Source of the DNA: Streptomyces sp. 3214.6
Lineage (GTDB): Bacteria > Actinomycetota > Actinomycetes > Streptomycetales > Streptomycetaceae
DNA length: 64,000 nt
Assembly: GCF_900129855.1 (NCBI RefSeq)
Contig: NZ_LT670819.1
Location: 8,804,001 to 8,868,000 of the forward strand
Direction: 5' to 3'
A model generated the notes under the pieces. The model saw nothing but the letters and a program-made list of their open reading frames with translations, made no database searches and had not been told where the DNA came from. Shown here piece by piece: positions 43,529 through 54,731 of this stretch; position 1 is the first letter of the stretch, and the number at the start of each line of letters is the position of its first letter. The translations under genes and the position numbers were made by a program.

Positions 43529-44447
43529 GATCGTCGGGGCCGGCCTACTCGCCCACGTCCCCACCATCGTGCTTCCGGAGGAGACCCGGCTGGAGCTGAA
43601 CGAGGGCAAGGAGATCACCCTTGTCACGGGGCTCCGGCAGCTCCGCGCAGAGGTCTTCGAGCGGGACGACTACGACACCGTCGTCGTTCTCGACTCCCAC
43701 TGGGCCACCACCGTCGAGTTCGTCGTCACCGCCCAGCAGCGCCGGGCCGGGCTGTTCACCTCCGAGGAACTGCCGCGCGGGATGTGCCGGATGCCGTACG
43801 ACTTCCCCGGTGATCCCGAACTGGCCGAGAACATCGAGAAGTTCGCCGACAAGCACCGTACGTGGATCACCGCGATCGACGACGAGTACCTGCCGATCTA
43901 CTACGCCACCATCAACCTGTGGAAGTTCCTCGGAGAGGGCCTGCCCGACAAGAGGTGGGTGACCATCGGCGTCTGTCAGACCGGCGACATGGAGGACCAC
44001 CTGCGTCTGGGCCGCGCCCTGGCGGACGGCATCGCCGCCACCCCGGGCCGCCGGGTCCTGCTGATCGCCTCCGGCGCCCTCTCGCACACCTTCTGGCCGC
44101 TGCGAGAGCTGCGCGACCACGAGTCGAGCGACCCGGTGCACATCTTCACGCCCGAGGCCCGTGCGGCCGACCACGAGCGCATCGCCTGGTTCAAGGAGGG
44201 CCGCCACGACAAGGTCCTCGACACCATGGACGAGTTCTGGAAGTACAAGCCGGAGGCGAAGTTCTTCCACTACCTGATGATGGCCGGCGCCCTCGGGGAA
44301 CAGGCCTGCGTCGCCAGGGCCCGCCAGTACGGCGAGTACGAGAACTCCATCGGCACCGGCCAGGTCCACCTCTGGTTCGACCGCCCGTCCGAAGGCTGGA
44401 CCGGTACCGGACTGCCCGCCCCGCGCACCCCTCACAGCCGTATCTAG
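43521..44447 (+). CDS. Class III extradiol ring-cleavage dioxygenase, HpaD/LigB-like
   Basis: 308 residues. It starts GEIVGAGLLAHVPTI and has DSHWATTVEFV, ASGALSHTFWPLRELRDHE and a long C-terminal helical part, consistent with LigB-type Fe(II) dioxygenases that split catechols in meta position. His in LLAHVP and in DSHW are probable iron ligands. Between HpaE- and HpaG-like genes, a 3,4-dihydroxyphenylacetate-type substrate is the best guess. Confidence 0.82.
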   Translation: MGEIVGAGLLAHVPTIVLPEETRLELNEGKEITLVTGLRQLRAEVFERDDYDTVVVLDSHWATTVEFVVTAQQRRAGLFTSEELPRGMCRMPYDFPGDPELAENIEKFADKHRTWITAIDDEYLPIYYATINLWKFLGEGLPDKRWVTIGVCQTGDMEDHLRLGRALADGIAATPGRRVLLIASGALSHTFWPLRELRDHESSDPVHIFTPEARAADHERIAWFKEGRHDKVLDTMDEFWKYKPEAKFFHYLMMAGALGEQACVARARQYGEYENSIGTGQVHLWFDRPSEGWTGTGLPAPRTPHSRI

Positions 44448-44457
44448 GAGTACTGCC

Positions 44458-45303
44458 ATGCCCGAATACCGCCGCATCCTCCTCGACGGCGCCGCCGTCC
44501 AGGTCACCGTCGACGGGGACGAACTCGTCGCCGCAGACGGCCGCCGCGTCAAGACCGAGGACGCCCAGCACCTGCCCCCGGTCGTCCCGTCCAAGGTGAT
44601 CGCGGTCCACCTCAACCACCGCAGCCGCGTCGACGAGTTCGGGATCGACCTCCCTGACACGCCCACCTACTTCCACAAGCCGACCTCGGCCCTCAACTCC
44701 CACAAGGGCGCCATCGTCCGCCCCGAGGGCTGCAAGTGGCTCAACTACGAGGGCGAGGTCGCCATCGTCATCGGGAAGACCGCACGCAACATCTCCCCGG
44801 CCGAAGCGGGCGAGTACATCGCCGGCTACACGATCGCCAACGACTACGGACTGCACGACTTCCGCGACACCGACGCCGGCTCCATGCTCCGCGTGAAGGG
44901 GTCCGACACCCTGTGCCCGCTCGGGCCCGGCCTGGTCACCGACTGGGACTTCCACGGCAAGAGCCTGCGCACGTACGTCAACGGCGAGGTCGTCCAGGAC
45001 GGTACGACCGACGAGATGAAGTGGGACATGCACTACCTCGTCGCCGACGTCGCGCGCACCATCACCCTGTATCCCGGCGACGTACTCCTGTCCGGCACCC
45101 CCGCCCACTCCCGCCCCGTCCAGCCCGGCGATGTCGTCGAGGTCGAGGTCGAGGGCCTCGGCAGGCTCACCAACCACATCGTCACCGGCCCGATCCCCGT
45201 CCGCGCCGACATCGGCGCCCAGCCCACCGAGTCCGAGGAAGTGCTGTCCACCGCGCTCGGCGGCGACTGGGAGTTCCGCGGCATCCGCCCGCCGAAGCGG
45301 TGA
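44458..45303 (+). CDS. Fumarylacetoacetate-hydrolase-family enzyme, HpaG-like
   Basis: 281 residues. FAH fold motifs: YFHKPTSALNSHKGAI, WLNYEGEVAIVIGKTARN (metal-binding Glu), YTIANDYGLHDFRDTD, LSGTPAHSRPVQPGDVVEVEVEGLG. Relatives decarboxylate and isomerise meta-cleavage products (HpaG) or hydrolyse acylpyruvates. It is ten bases after the dioxygenase. Confidence 0.82.
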   Translation: MPEYRRILLDGAAVQVTVDGDELVAADGRRVKTEDAQHLPPVVPSKVIAVHLNHRSRVDEFGIDLPDTPTYFHKPTSALNSHKGAIVRPEGCKWLNYEGEVAIVIGKTARNISPAEAGEYIAGYTIANDYGLHDFRDTDAGSMLRVKGSDTLCPLGPGLVTDWDFHGKSLRTYVNGEVVQDGTTDEMKWDMHYLVADVARTITLYPGDVLLSGTPAHSRPVQPGDVVEVEVEGLGRLTNHIVTGPIPVRADIGAQPTESEEVLSTALGGDWEFRGIRPPKR

Positions 45304-45351
45304 CGCCGTGCGGTGGTCTGCCGGTCCCGGCGTACGGGTAGGGTCGCGCTC

Positions 45352-45954
45352 ATGAGCGATTCCTCCGAAAAGCCCCCGGCCAGGCTCCGCAAGCGGGTGG
45401 ACTACGGGACCGGCCGCGAGGCCCTGCTCAACGCGGCCGTGCGCGTCGTGGCCCGAGGAGGGCTGCGCAAGCTCACCTATCGCGCCGTCGCGGAGGAGGC
45501 GGGTGTCACGCACGGGCTCGTGGTGCACCACTTCGGTTCGCGGGACGCGCTGATCGAGGCAGCCCTCGAACACGCGGTACGCACCAGCGCGAGTACGAGC
45601 TCCCTGGAACCCGGTACGGGCGACATCGCGGACTTCGCGGCGGGACTGGCGGACATGGTCACCCGCGAGCCGGCCATGCAGACGTTCCAGTACGAGCTCA
45701 TGCTCGAGTCCCGACGCAGGCCCGAGCTGCTGCCGCAGATCCGCGCGCTGTACGACGAGTACTTCGAGGCCACGGAGAGGGAGCTGTCCCGCAGCCTGCC
45801 CGAAGGCACCAGCCCTGCCCTGACCCGGCTCGTCTTCGCCGCCCTGGAGGGTCTCGTACTGCATCAGCTGATCCTCGACGAGCCGGACGTCACCGAGGCC
45901 GCGCTGAAGGAGCTGCGGTCACTGCTGACCCGGCAGCGTGGAGACGCCGAGTAG
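45352..45954 (+). CDS. TetR-family repressor 1
   Basis: 200 residues from ATG 45352. The N-terminal HTH reads ALLNAAVRVVARGGLRKLTYRAVAEEAGVTHGLVVHHFGSRDALI. The sensor domain has FQYELMLESRRRPELL. It is strikingly similar to the regulator at 57762, including VVARGGLRKLTYRAVA and FQYEL-LES. It ends the meta-cleavage operon and is followed by a strong terminator. A likely ligand is the substrate or an intermediate, and a likely operator is the TATCC-N4-GGATA palindrome. Confidence 0.88.
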   Translation: MSDSSEKPPARLRKRVDYGTGREALLNAAVRVVARGGLRKLTYRAVAEEAGVTHGLVVHHFGSRDALIEAALEHAVRTSASTSSLEPGTGDIADFAAGLADMVTREPAMQTFQYELMLESRRRPELLPQIRALYDEYFEATERELSRSLPEGTSPALTRLVFAALEGLVLHQLILDEPDVTEAALKELRSLLTRQRGDAE

Positions 45955-45993
45955 TCGCCCATGTGGCAGTCCCTGCCATAACAGCAGGTCAGG

Positions 45994-46026
45994 AGGAGTC
46001 CCCGTCGCACGGCGACGGGGACTCCT
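45994..46026 (+). terminator. Terminator after TetR 1
   Basis: AGGAGTCCCCGTCGC (45994-46008) pairs perfectly with GCGACGGGGACTCCT (46012-46026) around a 3-base loop, followed by CTGTTT. It separates the meta-cleavage operon from the P450 operon. Confidence 0.88.
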
Positions 46027-46070
46027 CTGTTTCCGGCGGCGTAAAGAGTCGATTACGTGTGCGCGAAGTA

Positions 46071-46099
46071 TTGACGAAATTATCCGAGTGGATAATTCT
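46071..46099 (+). promoter_or_regulatory. P450-operon promoter with TATCC-N4-GGATA operator, copy 2
   Basis: A -35 TTGACG (46071-46076) is followed by ATTATCC-GAGT-GGATAAT (46079-46096), a perfect inverted repeat filling the spacer up to an AATTCT-like -10. A repressor bound here would exclude RNA polymerase. Confidence 0.72.
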
Positions 46100-46178
46100 C
46101 GGCGGTGTAGGACCACTGTCGCCCTCCCTTTCCCACTCCCAGCTCCCCCTCCGCCTCGCGCCCGAGGAGTGCCACGAC

Positions 46179-47375
46179 ATGACCGTCACCACCGCCGGAC
46201 CCGCGTCCGCCACCGAGGACCTGCTGCCCTTCCGCGACACCGGCTTCCGTGCGGACCCGTACCCGTACTACGCGCGGCTGCGGCAGGAGCATCCTGTCTA
46301 CAGGCACCCGGTCGGCCTGTACGTCGTCTCCCGCTACGAGGACGTCGCCCGGCTGATCCGCAACCCCACCCTGAGCGTGCAGCAGCTCGACTTCGGGCCG
46401 GCCACCCCGATCCACCACACCATGCTCGGCAAGGACGCCCCCGACCACACGCGGCTGCGGCGGATCACCAACCGCTGGTTCACACCCAAGGCCGTCGAGG
46501 AGTGGTCCAGGGTGATGCGCGCCTCCGTGGAGGCCGTGCTCGACGAGGTCGAGAAGGGCGACGGCACCCTGGACGCCGCCGGCGGCCTCTCCCTGAAGTG
46601 CACCTTCGAGACGACCTGCCACATCTTCGGCATCGAGCCGACCGAGATGGACACCATCCAGCGCAAGACCTACGAGATCGGGCTGAGCCTCGGCCCCGGC
46701 GGCAACGACGAGGAGGCCCGCGCCACCACGGAGGCGTTCGCCTGGTTCGCCGAGCACATCCGCCAGCTCGTGGCCGACAAGCGCGCCCACCCCGGCGAGG
46801 GACTGATCGACGCCTTCATCGCCGCGCAGGACGAGGGCCGGATGACCGAGGAAGAAGTCGTCTACACCATCTTCCTGTTCTTCGCCGTGGGCCACCTCGA
46901 CGTCAAGCACCTGATCAACCACGGCATCTGGCTGATGACGCAGCATCCCGAGCTGTTCGCCGCCTACCGCGACGAGCCGGAGGCCCGGCCGGGCATCATC
47001 AACGAGATCCTGCGGATCGACACGCCCGAGTCGATGGTGGTGCGCCTGACCACGCAGGACACGGTCATCGGCGACACCACCGTGCCGGCCGGAGAGGCGC
47101 TGGCCCTGCTCATCGCCTCCGCCAACCGCGACCCCGAGGTCTTCGCCGACCCCGACACCTTCGACCACACCCGCCCGCTCGCCGCCAGCCAGCACCTGGC
47201 CTTCGGCTCCGGCATGCACGGCTGCGCCGGCCAGGTCCTGGCCCGCGCCGAGGCCGACATCGTCTTCAGCTCGATCGTCAACCGGTTCTCCGGTGTCGAG
47301 TCGGCGGGCGAGCCCGCCTATGCGCACACCGAGTTCCTGCGCACGATCACCCACCTCCCCGTCCGTTTTCTCTGA
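46179..47375 (+). CDS. Cytochrome P450 with unusual I-helix
   Basis: 398 residues from ATG 46179 (GAGGAG upstream). Conserved parts: DAPDHTRLRRITNRWFTP (helix C), ExxR in INEILRID, and haem loop FGSGMHGCAGQVLARAE. The I-helix reads FFAVGHLDVKHLI where most P450s have (A/G)GxxT with an acid-alcohol pair, so the Thr is replaced by Val. Such changes are known in P450s with altered oxygen activation, including some O-demethylases. Ferredoxin 2 follows 33 bp downstream. Likely role: oxidation or demethylation of the pathway substrate. Confidence 0.87.
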   Translation: MTVTTAGPASATEDLLPFRDTGFRADPYPYYARLRQEHPVYRHPVGLYVVSRYEDVARLIRNPTLSVQQLDFGPATPIHHTMLGKDAPDHTRLRRITNRWFTPKAVEEWSRVMRASVEAVLDEVEKGDGTLDAAGGLSLKCTFETTCHIFGIEPTEMDTIQRKTYEIGLSLGPGGNDEEARATTEAFAWFAEHIRQLVADKRAHPGEGLIDAFIAAQDEGRMTEEEVVYTIFLFFAVGHLDVKHLINHGIWLMTQHPELFAAYRDEPEARPGIINEILRIDTPESMVVRLTTQDTVIGDTTVPAGEALALLIASANRDPEVFADPDTFDHTRPLAASQHLAFGSGMHGCAGQVLARAEADIVFSSIVNRFSGVESAGEPAYAHTEFLRTITHLPVRFL

Positions 47376-47408
47376 TTCCCCCGACCCCTCCGGGAGACAG
47401 GAGCCGTC

Positions 47409-47621
47409 ATGAAGGTCGAAGTCGACCTCAAGAAGTGCCAGGACCACGGCCAGTGCGTGTACGCGGCCCCCGACCTTTTCGCGCTGGACGACGAGGGACG
47501 CCTGTCCCTGCGGTCGCGGGCGACCGACGTCTACGTGGCCGACGTGGACGAGGGAAGCGCCGAGGAACTGTACGAGGCCGCCGAGGTCTGTCCGCTGCAG
47601 GCCATCACGGTGCGCGAGTAG
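47409..47621 (+). CDS. Small P450-type ferredoxin 2
   Basis: 70 residues, a paralogue of ferredoxin 1: K-K-C-Q-D-H-G-Q-C, AAPDLFALDD and EVCPLQAI. It has a longer middle (VDEGSAEELYEAAE). Single-cluster electron carrier, presumably for the P450 just upstream. Confidence 0.9.
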   Translation: MKVEVDLKKCQDHGQCVYAAPDLFALDDEGRLSLRSRATDVYVADVDEGSAEELYEAAEVCPLQAITVRE

Positions 47622-47634
47622 ACGGGAACCCGGC

Positions 47635-49650
<2,016 letters not shown>

Positions 49651-49855
49651 GTACCCCGACGGCGCCGAACGCGTGGCACCCGACTACCGGGTCGTGTCCT
49701 ACCCGACCGCGCGCGGGTGCTGCGCCGCGAACTTCCCCGAGACCAACGTCCTGGTACCCCTGGACAGCACCGCCGACCTCAGTAACACCCCCACGTCGAA
49801 GTCCGTCGTCGTACGACTCGCACGCCGGGGCAAGGCCGACCGAGCCGCGGCCTGA
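49651..49855 (+). pseudogene. Frameshifted C-terminus of the molybdopterin enzyme
   Basis: In the neighbouring frame the DNA reads VDLVGEYPDGAERVAPDYRV, VSYPTARGCCAANFPETNVL and NTPTSKSVVVRL, the normal C-terminal molydopterin-dinucleotide-binding tail. It shows the break is recent and lies between 49620 and 49650. Confidence 0.75.
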
Positions 49856-49858
49856 GTC

Positions 49859-49999
49859 ACGGTCCTGTTAAGACCTCCGCGGTCGAAGAAGGATCTACCC
49901 CCAACCCCTTGTCAAACGGATAGTTCCGGCCCACCATGAGGCAACTCGTTTGGCCTAAAACAAACTCCCCTCCCTCCCCGTTCCTGGCAGGTGATTCGA
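49859..49999 (+). promoter_or_regulatory. Permease operon promoter region
   Basis: TTGTCAA-AC-GGATAG (from 49909) shares its layout with TTGTCAATAGGATAG beside TetR 2 and contains a GGATA half-site. GTTTGGCCTAAAAC (49948-49961) resembles the palindrome at 39562. No clear -10 is visible. Confidence 0.5.
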
Positions 50000-51457
50000 G
50001 TGGACAGTCAGACCGCGGTTCCTAAGCAAACGGGTCATGATGCATCCATGGAAGGCAAGCTCAAGCCCGATTCTCTCGGTGTCCTGGGCATTCTTTTCTT
50101 CGTTCTCTCCGCCCAGGCGCCGCTGACGGCCGTCGCGGGGGCCGTGCCCTTCGCCGTCGCCATCGGCAGCGGTGCAGGCGCTCCCACCGCCTACCTCGCA
50201 GCCGGCGCCATCGTTTTGCTCTTCTCCGTCGGATTCGTCGCCATGAGCCGCCATGTCGTGGACGCCGGAGCCTTCTACAGCTACATCGGCAAGGGGCTCG
50301 GCCGCCCGGCCGGTTCCGGCGGCGCCGGGCTCGCCCTCTTGGCTTACTGTGCCGTGCAGGCCGCCATGTACGGGCTGTACGGCGCCACGGTGAGCGCCCT
50401 GGTCGAGCACTACTCGGGCGTCCACGTGGCGTGGTGGGTCTGGGTCCTGGTCACCATGGCGATCGTGCAGGTCCTCGGCGCCTTGGGTATCGAGATGGGC
50501 GCGAAGATCCTGGCCGTCTTCGTCCTGGCGGAGTTCAGCATCCTGATCGTCTTCGCGCTCGTGACCTTCTTCAAGGGCGGCGGGCCCCAGGGGCTCGGCT
50601 TCACCGACAGCTTCTCGCCGTCCGCCGCGCTCAAGGGCGCTCCCGGTGTGGCGCTGATGTTCGCCGTGGCGTCGATGTTCGGCTTCGAGGCCACCGCCAT
50701 CTACGGCGAGGAAGCCCGCGAACCCCGTAGGACCGTCCCTCGGGCCACCTACCTGTCGGTCGCGGTGATCACGAGCTTCCTCGCCTTCACCTCGTGGATG
50801 CTGGTCTCGGCACACGGCGCGTCCCGGGCGACGGGCGATGCGGGCAAGGCGCTGCAGAGCGGCGACGCGACGAGCTTCGTCTTCGCCCCGATCGCCGCCC
50901 TGTTCGGCGGCTGGGCGAACGACGTGCTGCCGATCCTGCTGTCCACCTCCCTCTTCGCAGGCATCCTGGCCTTCCACAACTCCGCCAACCGCTACCTGTT
51001 CTCCCTCGGCCGGGAGGGCCTGCTGCCCCACGGGCTGACCTCCATCAACCGGCGCCACTCGCCCTGGGCCGCAGGCACCGTGCAGACCATGCTCTCCGTG
51101 CTGCTGGTGATGCCCTTCGCCATCCTCGGCAAGGACCCGGTGCTGACCCTCTTCTCCTGGCTCAGCGGCGTCTCCGTCCTCAGCATCATGCTGCTGTACT
51201 TCCTCACCTCGGCCTCGGTCGTCGTCTTCTTCCGCCGCTCGCGCACCGACACCCGCCCCTGGAACACCCTGATCGCCCCCGTACTGGGCGCGCTCGGCAT
51301 CGCCGGGGCCGTCTGGGTCATCGTCGACAACTTCACGACGCTCATCGGCGGTGACCAGACCACCGCCATATGGCTCCAGATCACCGTTCCGGTGGTTCTG
51401 GTCCTCGGCGTCGTCGCCGCCCGGCTGACGCGGCCCCGGGCGGAGGCCACCGGCTGA
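50000..51457 (+). CDS. APC-superfamily amino acid/amine permease
   Basis: 485 residues from GTG 50000 (AGGTG six bases upstream; GTG 49991 is possible). About twelve transmembrane helices. N-terminal SLGVLGILFFVLSAQAPLTA and VALMFAVASMFGFEATAIYGEEAREPRRTVPRATY are typical of the APC family (PuuP, YhdG type). It begins the permease, aldehyde dehydrogenase, amidotransferase-fold hydrolase set, the order seen in putrescine (Puu) operons. This supports an amine or amino acid as the pathway substrate. Confidence 0.85.
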   Translation: MDSQTAVPKQTGHDASMEGKLKPDSLGVLGILFFVLSAQAPLTAVAGAVPFAVAIGSGAGAPTAYLAAGAIVLLFSVGFVAMSRHVVDAGAFYSYIGKGLGRPAGSGGAGLALLAYCAVQAAMYGLYGATVSALVEHYSGVHVAWWVWVLVTMAIVQVLGALGIEMGAKILAVFVLAEFSILIVFALVTFFKGGGPQGLGFTDSFSPSAALKGAPGVALMFAVASMFGFEATAIYGEEAREPRRTVPRATYLSVAVITSFLAFTSWMLVSAHGASRATGDAGKALQSGDATSFVFAPIAALFGGWANDVLPILLSTSLFAGILAFHNSANRYLFSLGREGLLPHGLTSINRRHSPWAAGTVQTMLSVLLVMPFAILGKDPVLTLFSWLSGVSVLSIMLLYFLTSASVVVFFRRSRTDTRPWNTLIAPVLGALGIAGAVWVIVDNFTTLIGGDQTTAIWLQITVPVVLVLGVVAARLTRPRAEATG

Positions 51458-51576
51458 ACACCGTGATGCCTCACCGATACGGCCGGAGCCTGCGCCCCGG
51501 CCGTATCGAGCCTTTCGCCGAACGCCGCAAGTCGTTTGTCACCACATGAAATGGATGAAACGGAGAGGGAAAGCGC

Positions 51577-53067
51577 GTGCTGAACGCCACCCATGAGGAC
51601 CTGCTGCGCCGCGCCAAGGAACTCGACCTGCCCACGCAGCACCACATCGACGGCAGGAGCGAAGCCGGTGACGGTGGATCATTCGCCGTGATCTCCCCGC
51701 GCGACGGCCAGACCCTGGCCCAGGTCGCCGACGCGCGGGAGGCCGAGGTCGATCTCGCCGTCACGGCGGCGCGCCGCGCCTTCGACACAGGGCCGTGGCC
51801 GCACCTCGCGCCCGCCGAGCGCGGCCGGGTCCTGCTGCGGATCGCCGATCTGCTTCAGGAGCGGCGTGAGGAACTGGCGCTGACCGTGAGCCTGGAGATG
51901 GGCAAACCGATCACGGACGCGTACGCCATCGAGCTGCGCGCCGCGATCAACACCTTCCGCTGGTACGGGCAGCTCGCCGACAAGCTCACGGACGAGTCCC
52001 CCCATACCGCGCCGGACTCGCTCGCCCTGATCACCCGGGAGCCGACAGGTGTCGTCGGCGCCGTCGTGCCATGGAACTTCCCGCTCACCTTGGCAAGCTG
52101 GAAAGTCGCTCCCGCGCTCGCCGCCGGCTGCACGGTCGTCCTGAAGCCGTCGGAGTCCTCTCCGCTGTCCGCCCTCCTGCTCGGCCGCGTCGCCACCGAC
52201 GCCGGACTGCCACCGGGCGTCCTCAACGTCGTGACCGGTGACGGGCCGGTGGCGGGGCGGGCGCTCGGCCTCCACCCCGACGTGGACGTCCTGGCCTTCA
52301 CCGGATCCACCGCCGTCGGCCGCCACTTCCTGCACTACGCCGCCGACTCCAACCTCAAGCGCGTCTGGCTCGAACTCGGCGGCAAGTCACCGAACATCGT
52401 GCTGCCCGACGCCCCGGACCTGGAGAAGGCGGCGGCGACGGCGGCCTGGGGCATCTTCTTCAACCAGGGTGAGATGTGCACCGCCCCTTCCCGGCTGCTG
52501 GTCCACTCCTCCATCGCCGAACAGGTCACGGAAGTTGTCGTGGCGCGGGCGCGCGAGCTGCGGGTGGGCGACCCGCTCGATCCGGCGACCGAGATGGGCG
52601 CACTGGTCGGCGACAGCCACCTGGACAGGGTGCTGGAGCATGTCGCCTCCGGTCTGGACGAGGGCGCCCGGCTGCGCGTGGGCGGGGGCCGGGCCCTGGC
52701 CGAGACCGGCGGCAGCTACCTGCGGCCCACCGTGTTCGACCGGGTCGACCCCGGCATGCGGCTGGCCCGCGAGGAGATCTTCGGCCCCGTCCTGTCCGTC
52801 CTTGCCTTCGACGACCTCGACGAGGCGGTACGGCTGGCCAACGCCACCGAGTACGGCCTCGCCGCCGGCCTGTGGACCTCCGACCTGTCCACCGCCCACA
52901 AGGTCTCGCGCGCAGTCAAGGCCGGGACGGTCTGGGTCAACTGCTACGAGGAGGGCGACCTGACCGTCCCCTTCGGCGGCATGAAGCAGTCCGGCAACGG
53001 CCGCGACAAGTCCACCCACGCCATCGAGAAGTACACCGAACTGAAGACCACCTGGATCCAGCTGTGA
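51577..53067 (+). CDS. Aldehyde dehydrogenase, PuuC-like
   Basis: 496 residues from GTG 51577 (GGAGAGGGA upstream). Motifs: GAVVPWNFPLTLASWK, LKPSESSPLSALL, FTGSTAVGR, LELGGKSPN and nucleophile Cys in NQGEMCTAPSRLL. The C-terminal PFGGMKQSGNGRDKSTHAIEKYTELKT is typical of gamma-glutamyl-aminoaldehyde and amine-derived aldehyde dehydrogenases. Its stop overlaps the next start. Confidence 0.88.
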   Translation: MLNATHEDLLRRAKELDLPTQHHIDGRSEAGDGGSFAVISPRDGQTLAQVADAREAEVDLAVTAARRAFDTGPWPHLAPAERGRVLLRIADLLQERREELALTVSLEMGKPITDAYAIELRAAINTFRWYGQLADKLTDESPHTAPDSLALITREPTGVVGAVVPWNFPLTLASWKVAPALAAGCTVVLKPSESSPLSALLLGRVATDAGLPPGVLNVVTGDGPVAGRALGLHPDVDVLAFTGSTAVGRHFLHYAADSNLKRVWLELGGKSPNIVLPDAPDLEKAAATAAWGIFFNQGEMCTAPSRLLVHSSIAEQVTEVVVARARELRVGDPLDPATEMGALVGDSHLDRVLEHVASGLDEGARLRVGGGRALAETGGSYLRPTVFDRVDPGMRLAREEIFGPVLSVLAFDDLDEAVRLANATEYGLAAGLWTSDLSTAHKVSRAVKAGTVWVNCYEEGDLTVPFGGMKQSGNGRDKSTHAIEKYTELKTTWIQL

Positions 53068-53786
53068 CCCGCACACACAGGCGCCCCCTGATCGCGATTC
53101 CGGCCCGGTTCGCCGCCACCACGTCCGCGCTCCGCTACGCCGCCGAGGTCAACGCCCGCGCGCTGGTCGAGGCCGTGTGGCGGGCCGGGGGTGAGCCGGT
53201 GAGCATCCACCCCGCCGACCCGGCCGGAGCCGACGTGGCCGAGCGGCTCGCCCGCTTCGACGGCGTGTTGCTCCCGGGCGGCGGAGATTTGGCCCCGCAC
53301 CGCTACGGAGCCGCCGACACCCATGACAGTGTCTATGACGTCGACGACCTCCAGGACGTGTTCGATCTCGAAGTCGCCCGGCGGGCCCTGGACTCGGGTC
53401 TGCCCCTGCTCGCGATCTGCCGTGGGCTGCAGGTGGTGAACGTCGCCCTCGGCGGCAGTCTGGAACAGGACATGGGCGGCGCGGACCGCGAACACCGGCA
53501 CATCGTGCACCCGGTCGCGATCCAGCGAGGCACCCTGCTCGAACAGGCCACCGGCGCCGAGAAGACGGAGGCCTCCTGCTACCACCACCAGCGCGTCGAC
53601 CGCATCGGTGTCGGGCTCACGGTCACCGCGCGGGCCGCCGACGGCACGGTGGAGGGGCTCGAACTGTCTGGATACCCCGGGTGGTTCACGGCGGTGCAGT
53701 GGCACCCCGAGGACACCGCGGACCAGGACCCGGCCCAGCAGGGCCTGTTCGACGCCCTGGTTCAGACTGCCCACAAGAGACACTGA
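53064..53786 (+). CDS. Class I glutamine-amidotransferase-fold hydrolase, PuuD-like
   Basis: 240 residues from GTG 53064, overlapping the dehydrogenase stop. GVLLPGGGDLAPHRY, nucleophile Cys in LAICRGLQVVNVALGG, and the His-Glu pair in AVQWHPED place it in peptidase family C26. PuuD and TdnT-like members hydrolyse gamma-glutamyl bonds, so it would release the product after the ligase at 38127 has shielded the amine. Confidence 0.87.
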   Translation: MTRTHRRPLIAIPARFAATTSALRYAAEVNARALVEAVWRAGGEPVSIHPADPAGADVAERLARFDGVLLPGGGDLAPHRYGAADTHDSVYDVDDLQDVFDLEVARRALDSGLPLLAICRGLQVVNVALGGSLEQDMGGADREHRHIVHPVAIQRGTLLEQATGAEKTEASCYHHQRVDRIGVGLTVTARAADGTVEGLELSGYPGWFTAVQWHPEDTADQDPAQQGLFDALVQTAHKRH

Positions 53787-53795
53787 AAAGGGGAC

Positions 53796-54701
53796 ATGGC
53801 TCTTTTCGGCCACAGGCGACAGGCACCCCGTCTCGCCCCCGAACTCGACGACGTTCCGCTGGGCCGGGTGCTGAGAGGCATCGCCGCCGCCCGGGGACCG
53901 GGGCCGCAGGACCTCGCCATCGCCCACGTGGAGCGGCTCTTGCGGGACACCGGTGACGACTGGGACCGCCGCTGTCACAGGGTCGGCGTCCTTGCGCAGG
54001 CCGCGCCCGCGTTGGCCCGGGGCTGGCGCGAACGTCGGCCCCGCGACCCGGACGCCCTGGTGCTGGCCAGCTGGTCCGAACTGGCGACCGATCCACGGGG
54101 TGCCCTGGCGACCTGCGGCGTCGCCGCCGATGCCCGCCCAGCCGATCCGACCCCGTGGGTGGCGGCGCTGGCGGCATTGCGGCTTCTGGGGCGGCCGAGC
54201 TCCGAGCTTTCTCCCGTCTGGCAGGAGATACGCGCGCGTGATCCATGGCACCGGGAGGCGCACCTGCAGATCCTGGGCTACCTCTCCCCGGAGGAGCAGG
54301 GCAGCCAGGCCGCGCTGCGGGACTTCCTCGACGATGCCATCGCGGTCATGCCGTGGGACGCACCGACGGCATGCCTGCCCCTGACGGCGGCTGTGCGGCA
54401 GTACCACCGGACAAGGAGCAGCGGGGGAATCCAGGCGCTGGGGGCGAGCCGGTACTGGTCGCAGCCGCACACCGACCGGCTGCTGGACCAGGGCGCGGCC
54501 CTCTGGTTGCAACCCGGTCACTTGCGTCACGCGGCCGCCGTCGCGGACCTGGGAATGCTCGCCTACGCCCTGGTCCGGGCGGGCCGCAGGGGCGATGCCG
54601 GCCCGGTCTTCTCCGTAGTCGGCGGACTGGTGGCGCCTTGGCCGTGGAAGTACGAGGGGGACCCGGTGGAGTGCTACACCGACTACTCCGGTCGCGGGTA
54701 G
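53796..54701 (+). CDS. Conserved-looking protein of unknown function, TPR-like
   Basis: 301 residues, nine bases after the PuuD-like gene and probably cotranscribed. It is almost all alpha-helical, with repeated Ala/Leu/Arg helices (residues 20-150) and WHREAHLQILGYLSPEEQGS in the middle, which suggests a TPR-like scaffold. No signal peptide, membrane segment or catalytic motif. I do not recognise its family or its link to the pathway. Confidence 0.7.
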   Translation: MALFGHRRQAPRLAPELDDVPLGRVLRGIAAARGPGPQDLAIAHVERLLRDTGDDWDRRCHRVGVLAQAAPALARGWRERRPRDPDALVLASWSELATDPRGALATCGVAADARPADPTPWVAALAALRLLGRPSSELSPVWQEIRARDPWHREAHLQILGYLSPEEQGSQAALRDFLDDAIAVMPWDAPTACLPLTAAVRQYHRTRSSGGIQALGASRYWSQPHTDRLLDQGAALWLQPGHLRHAAAVADLGMLAYALVRAGRRGDAGPVFSVVGGLVAPWPWKYEGDPVECYTDYSGRG

Positions 54702-54731
54702 GGGCGGGCGGCTCTCCGGCCGCACGGCGAC

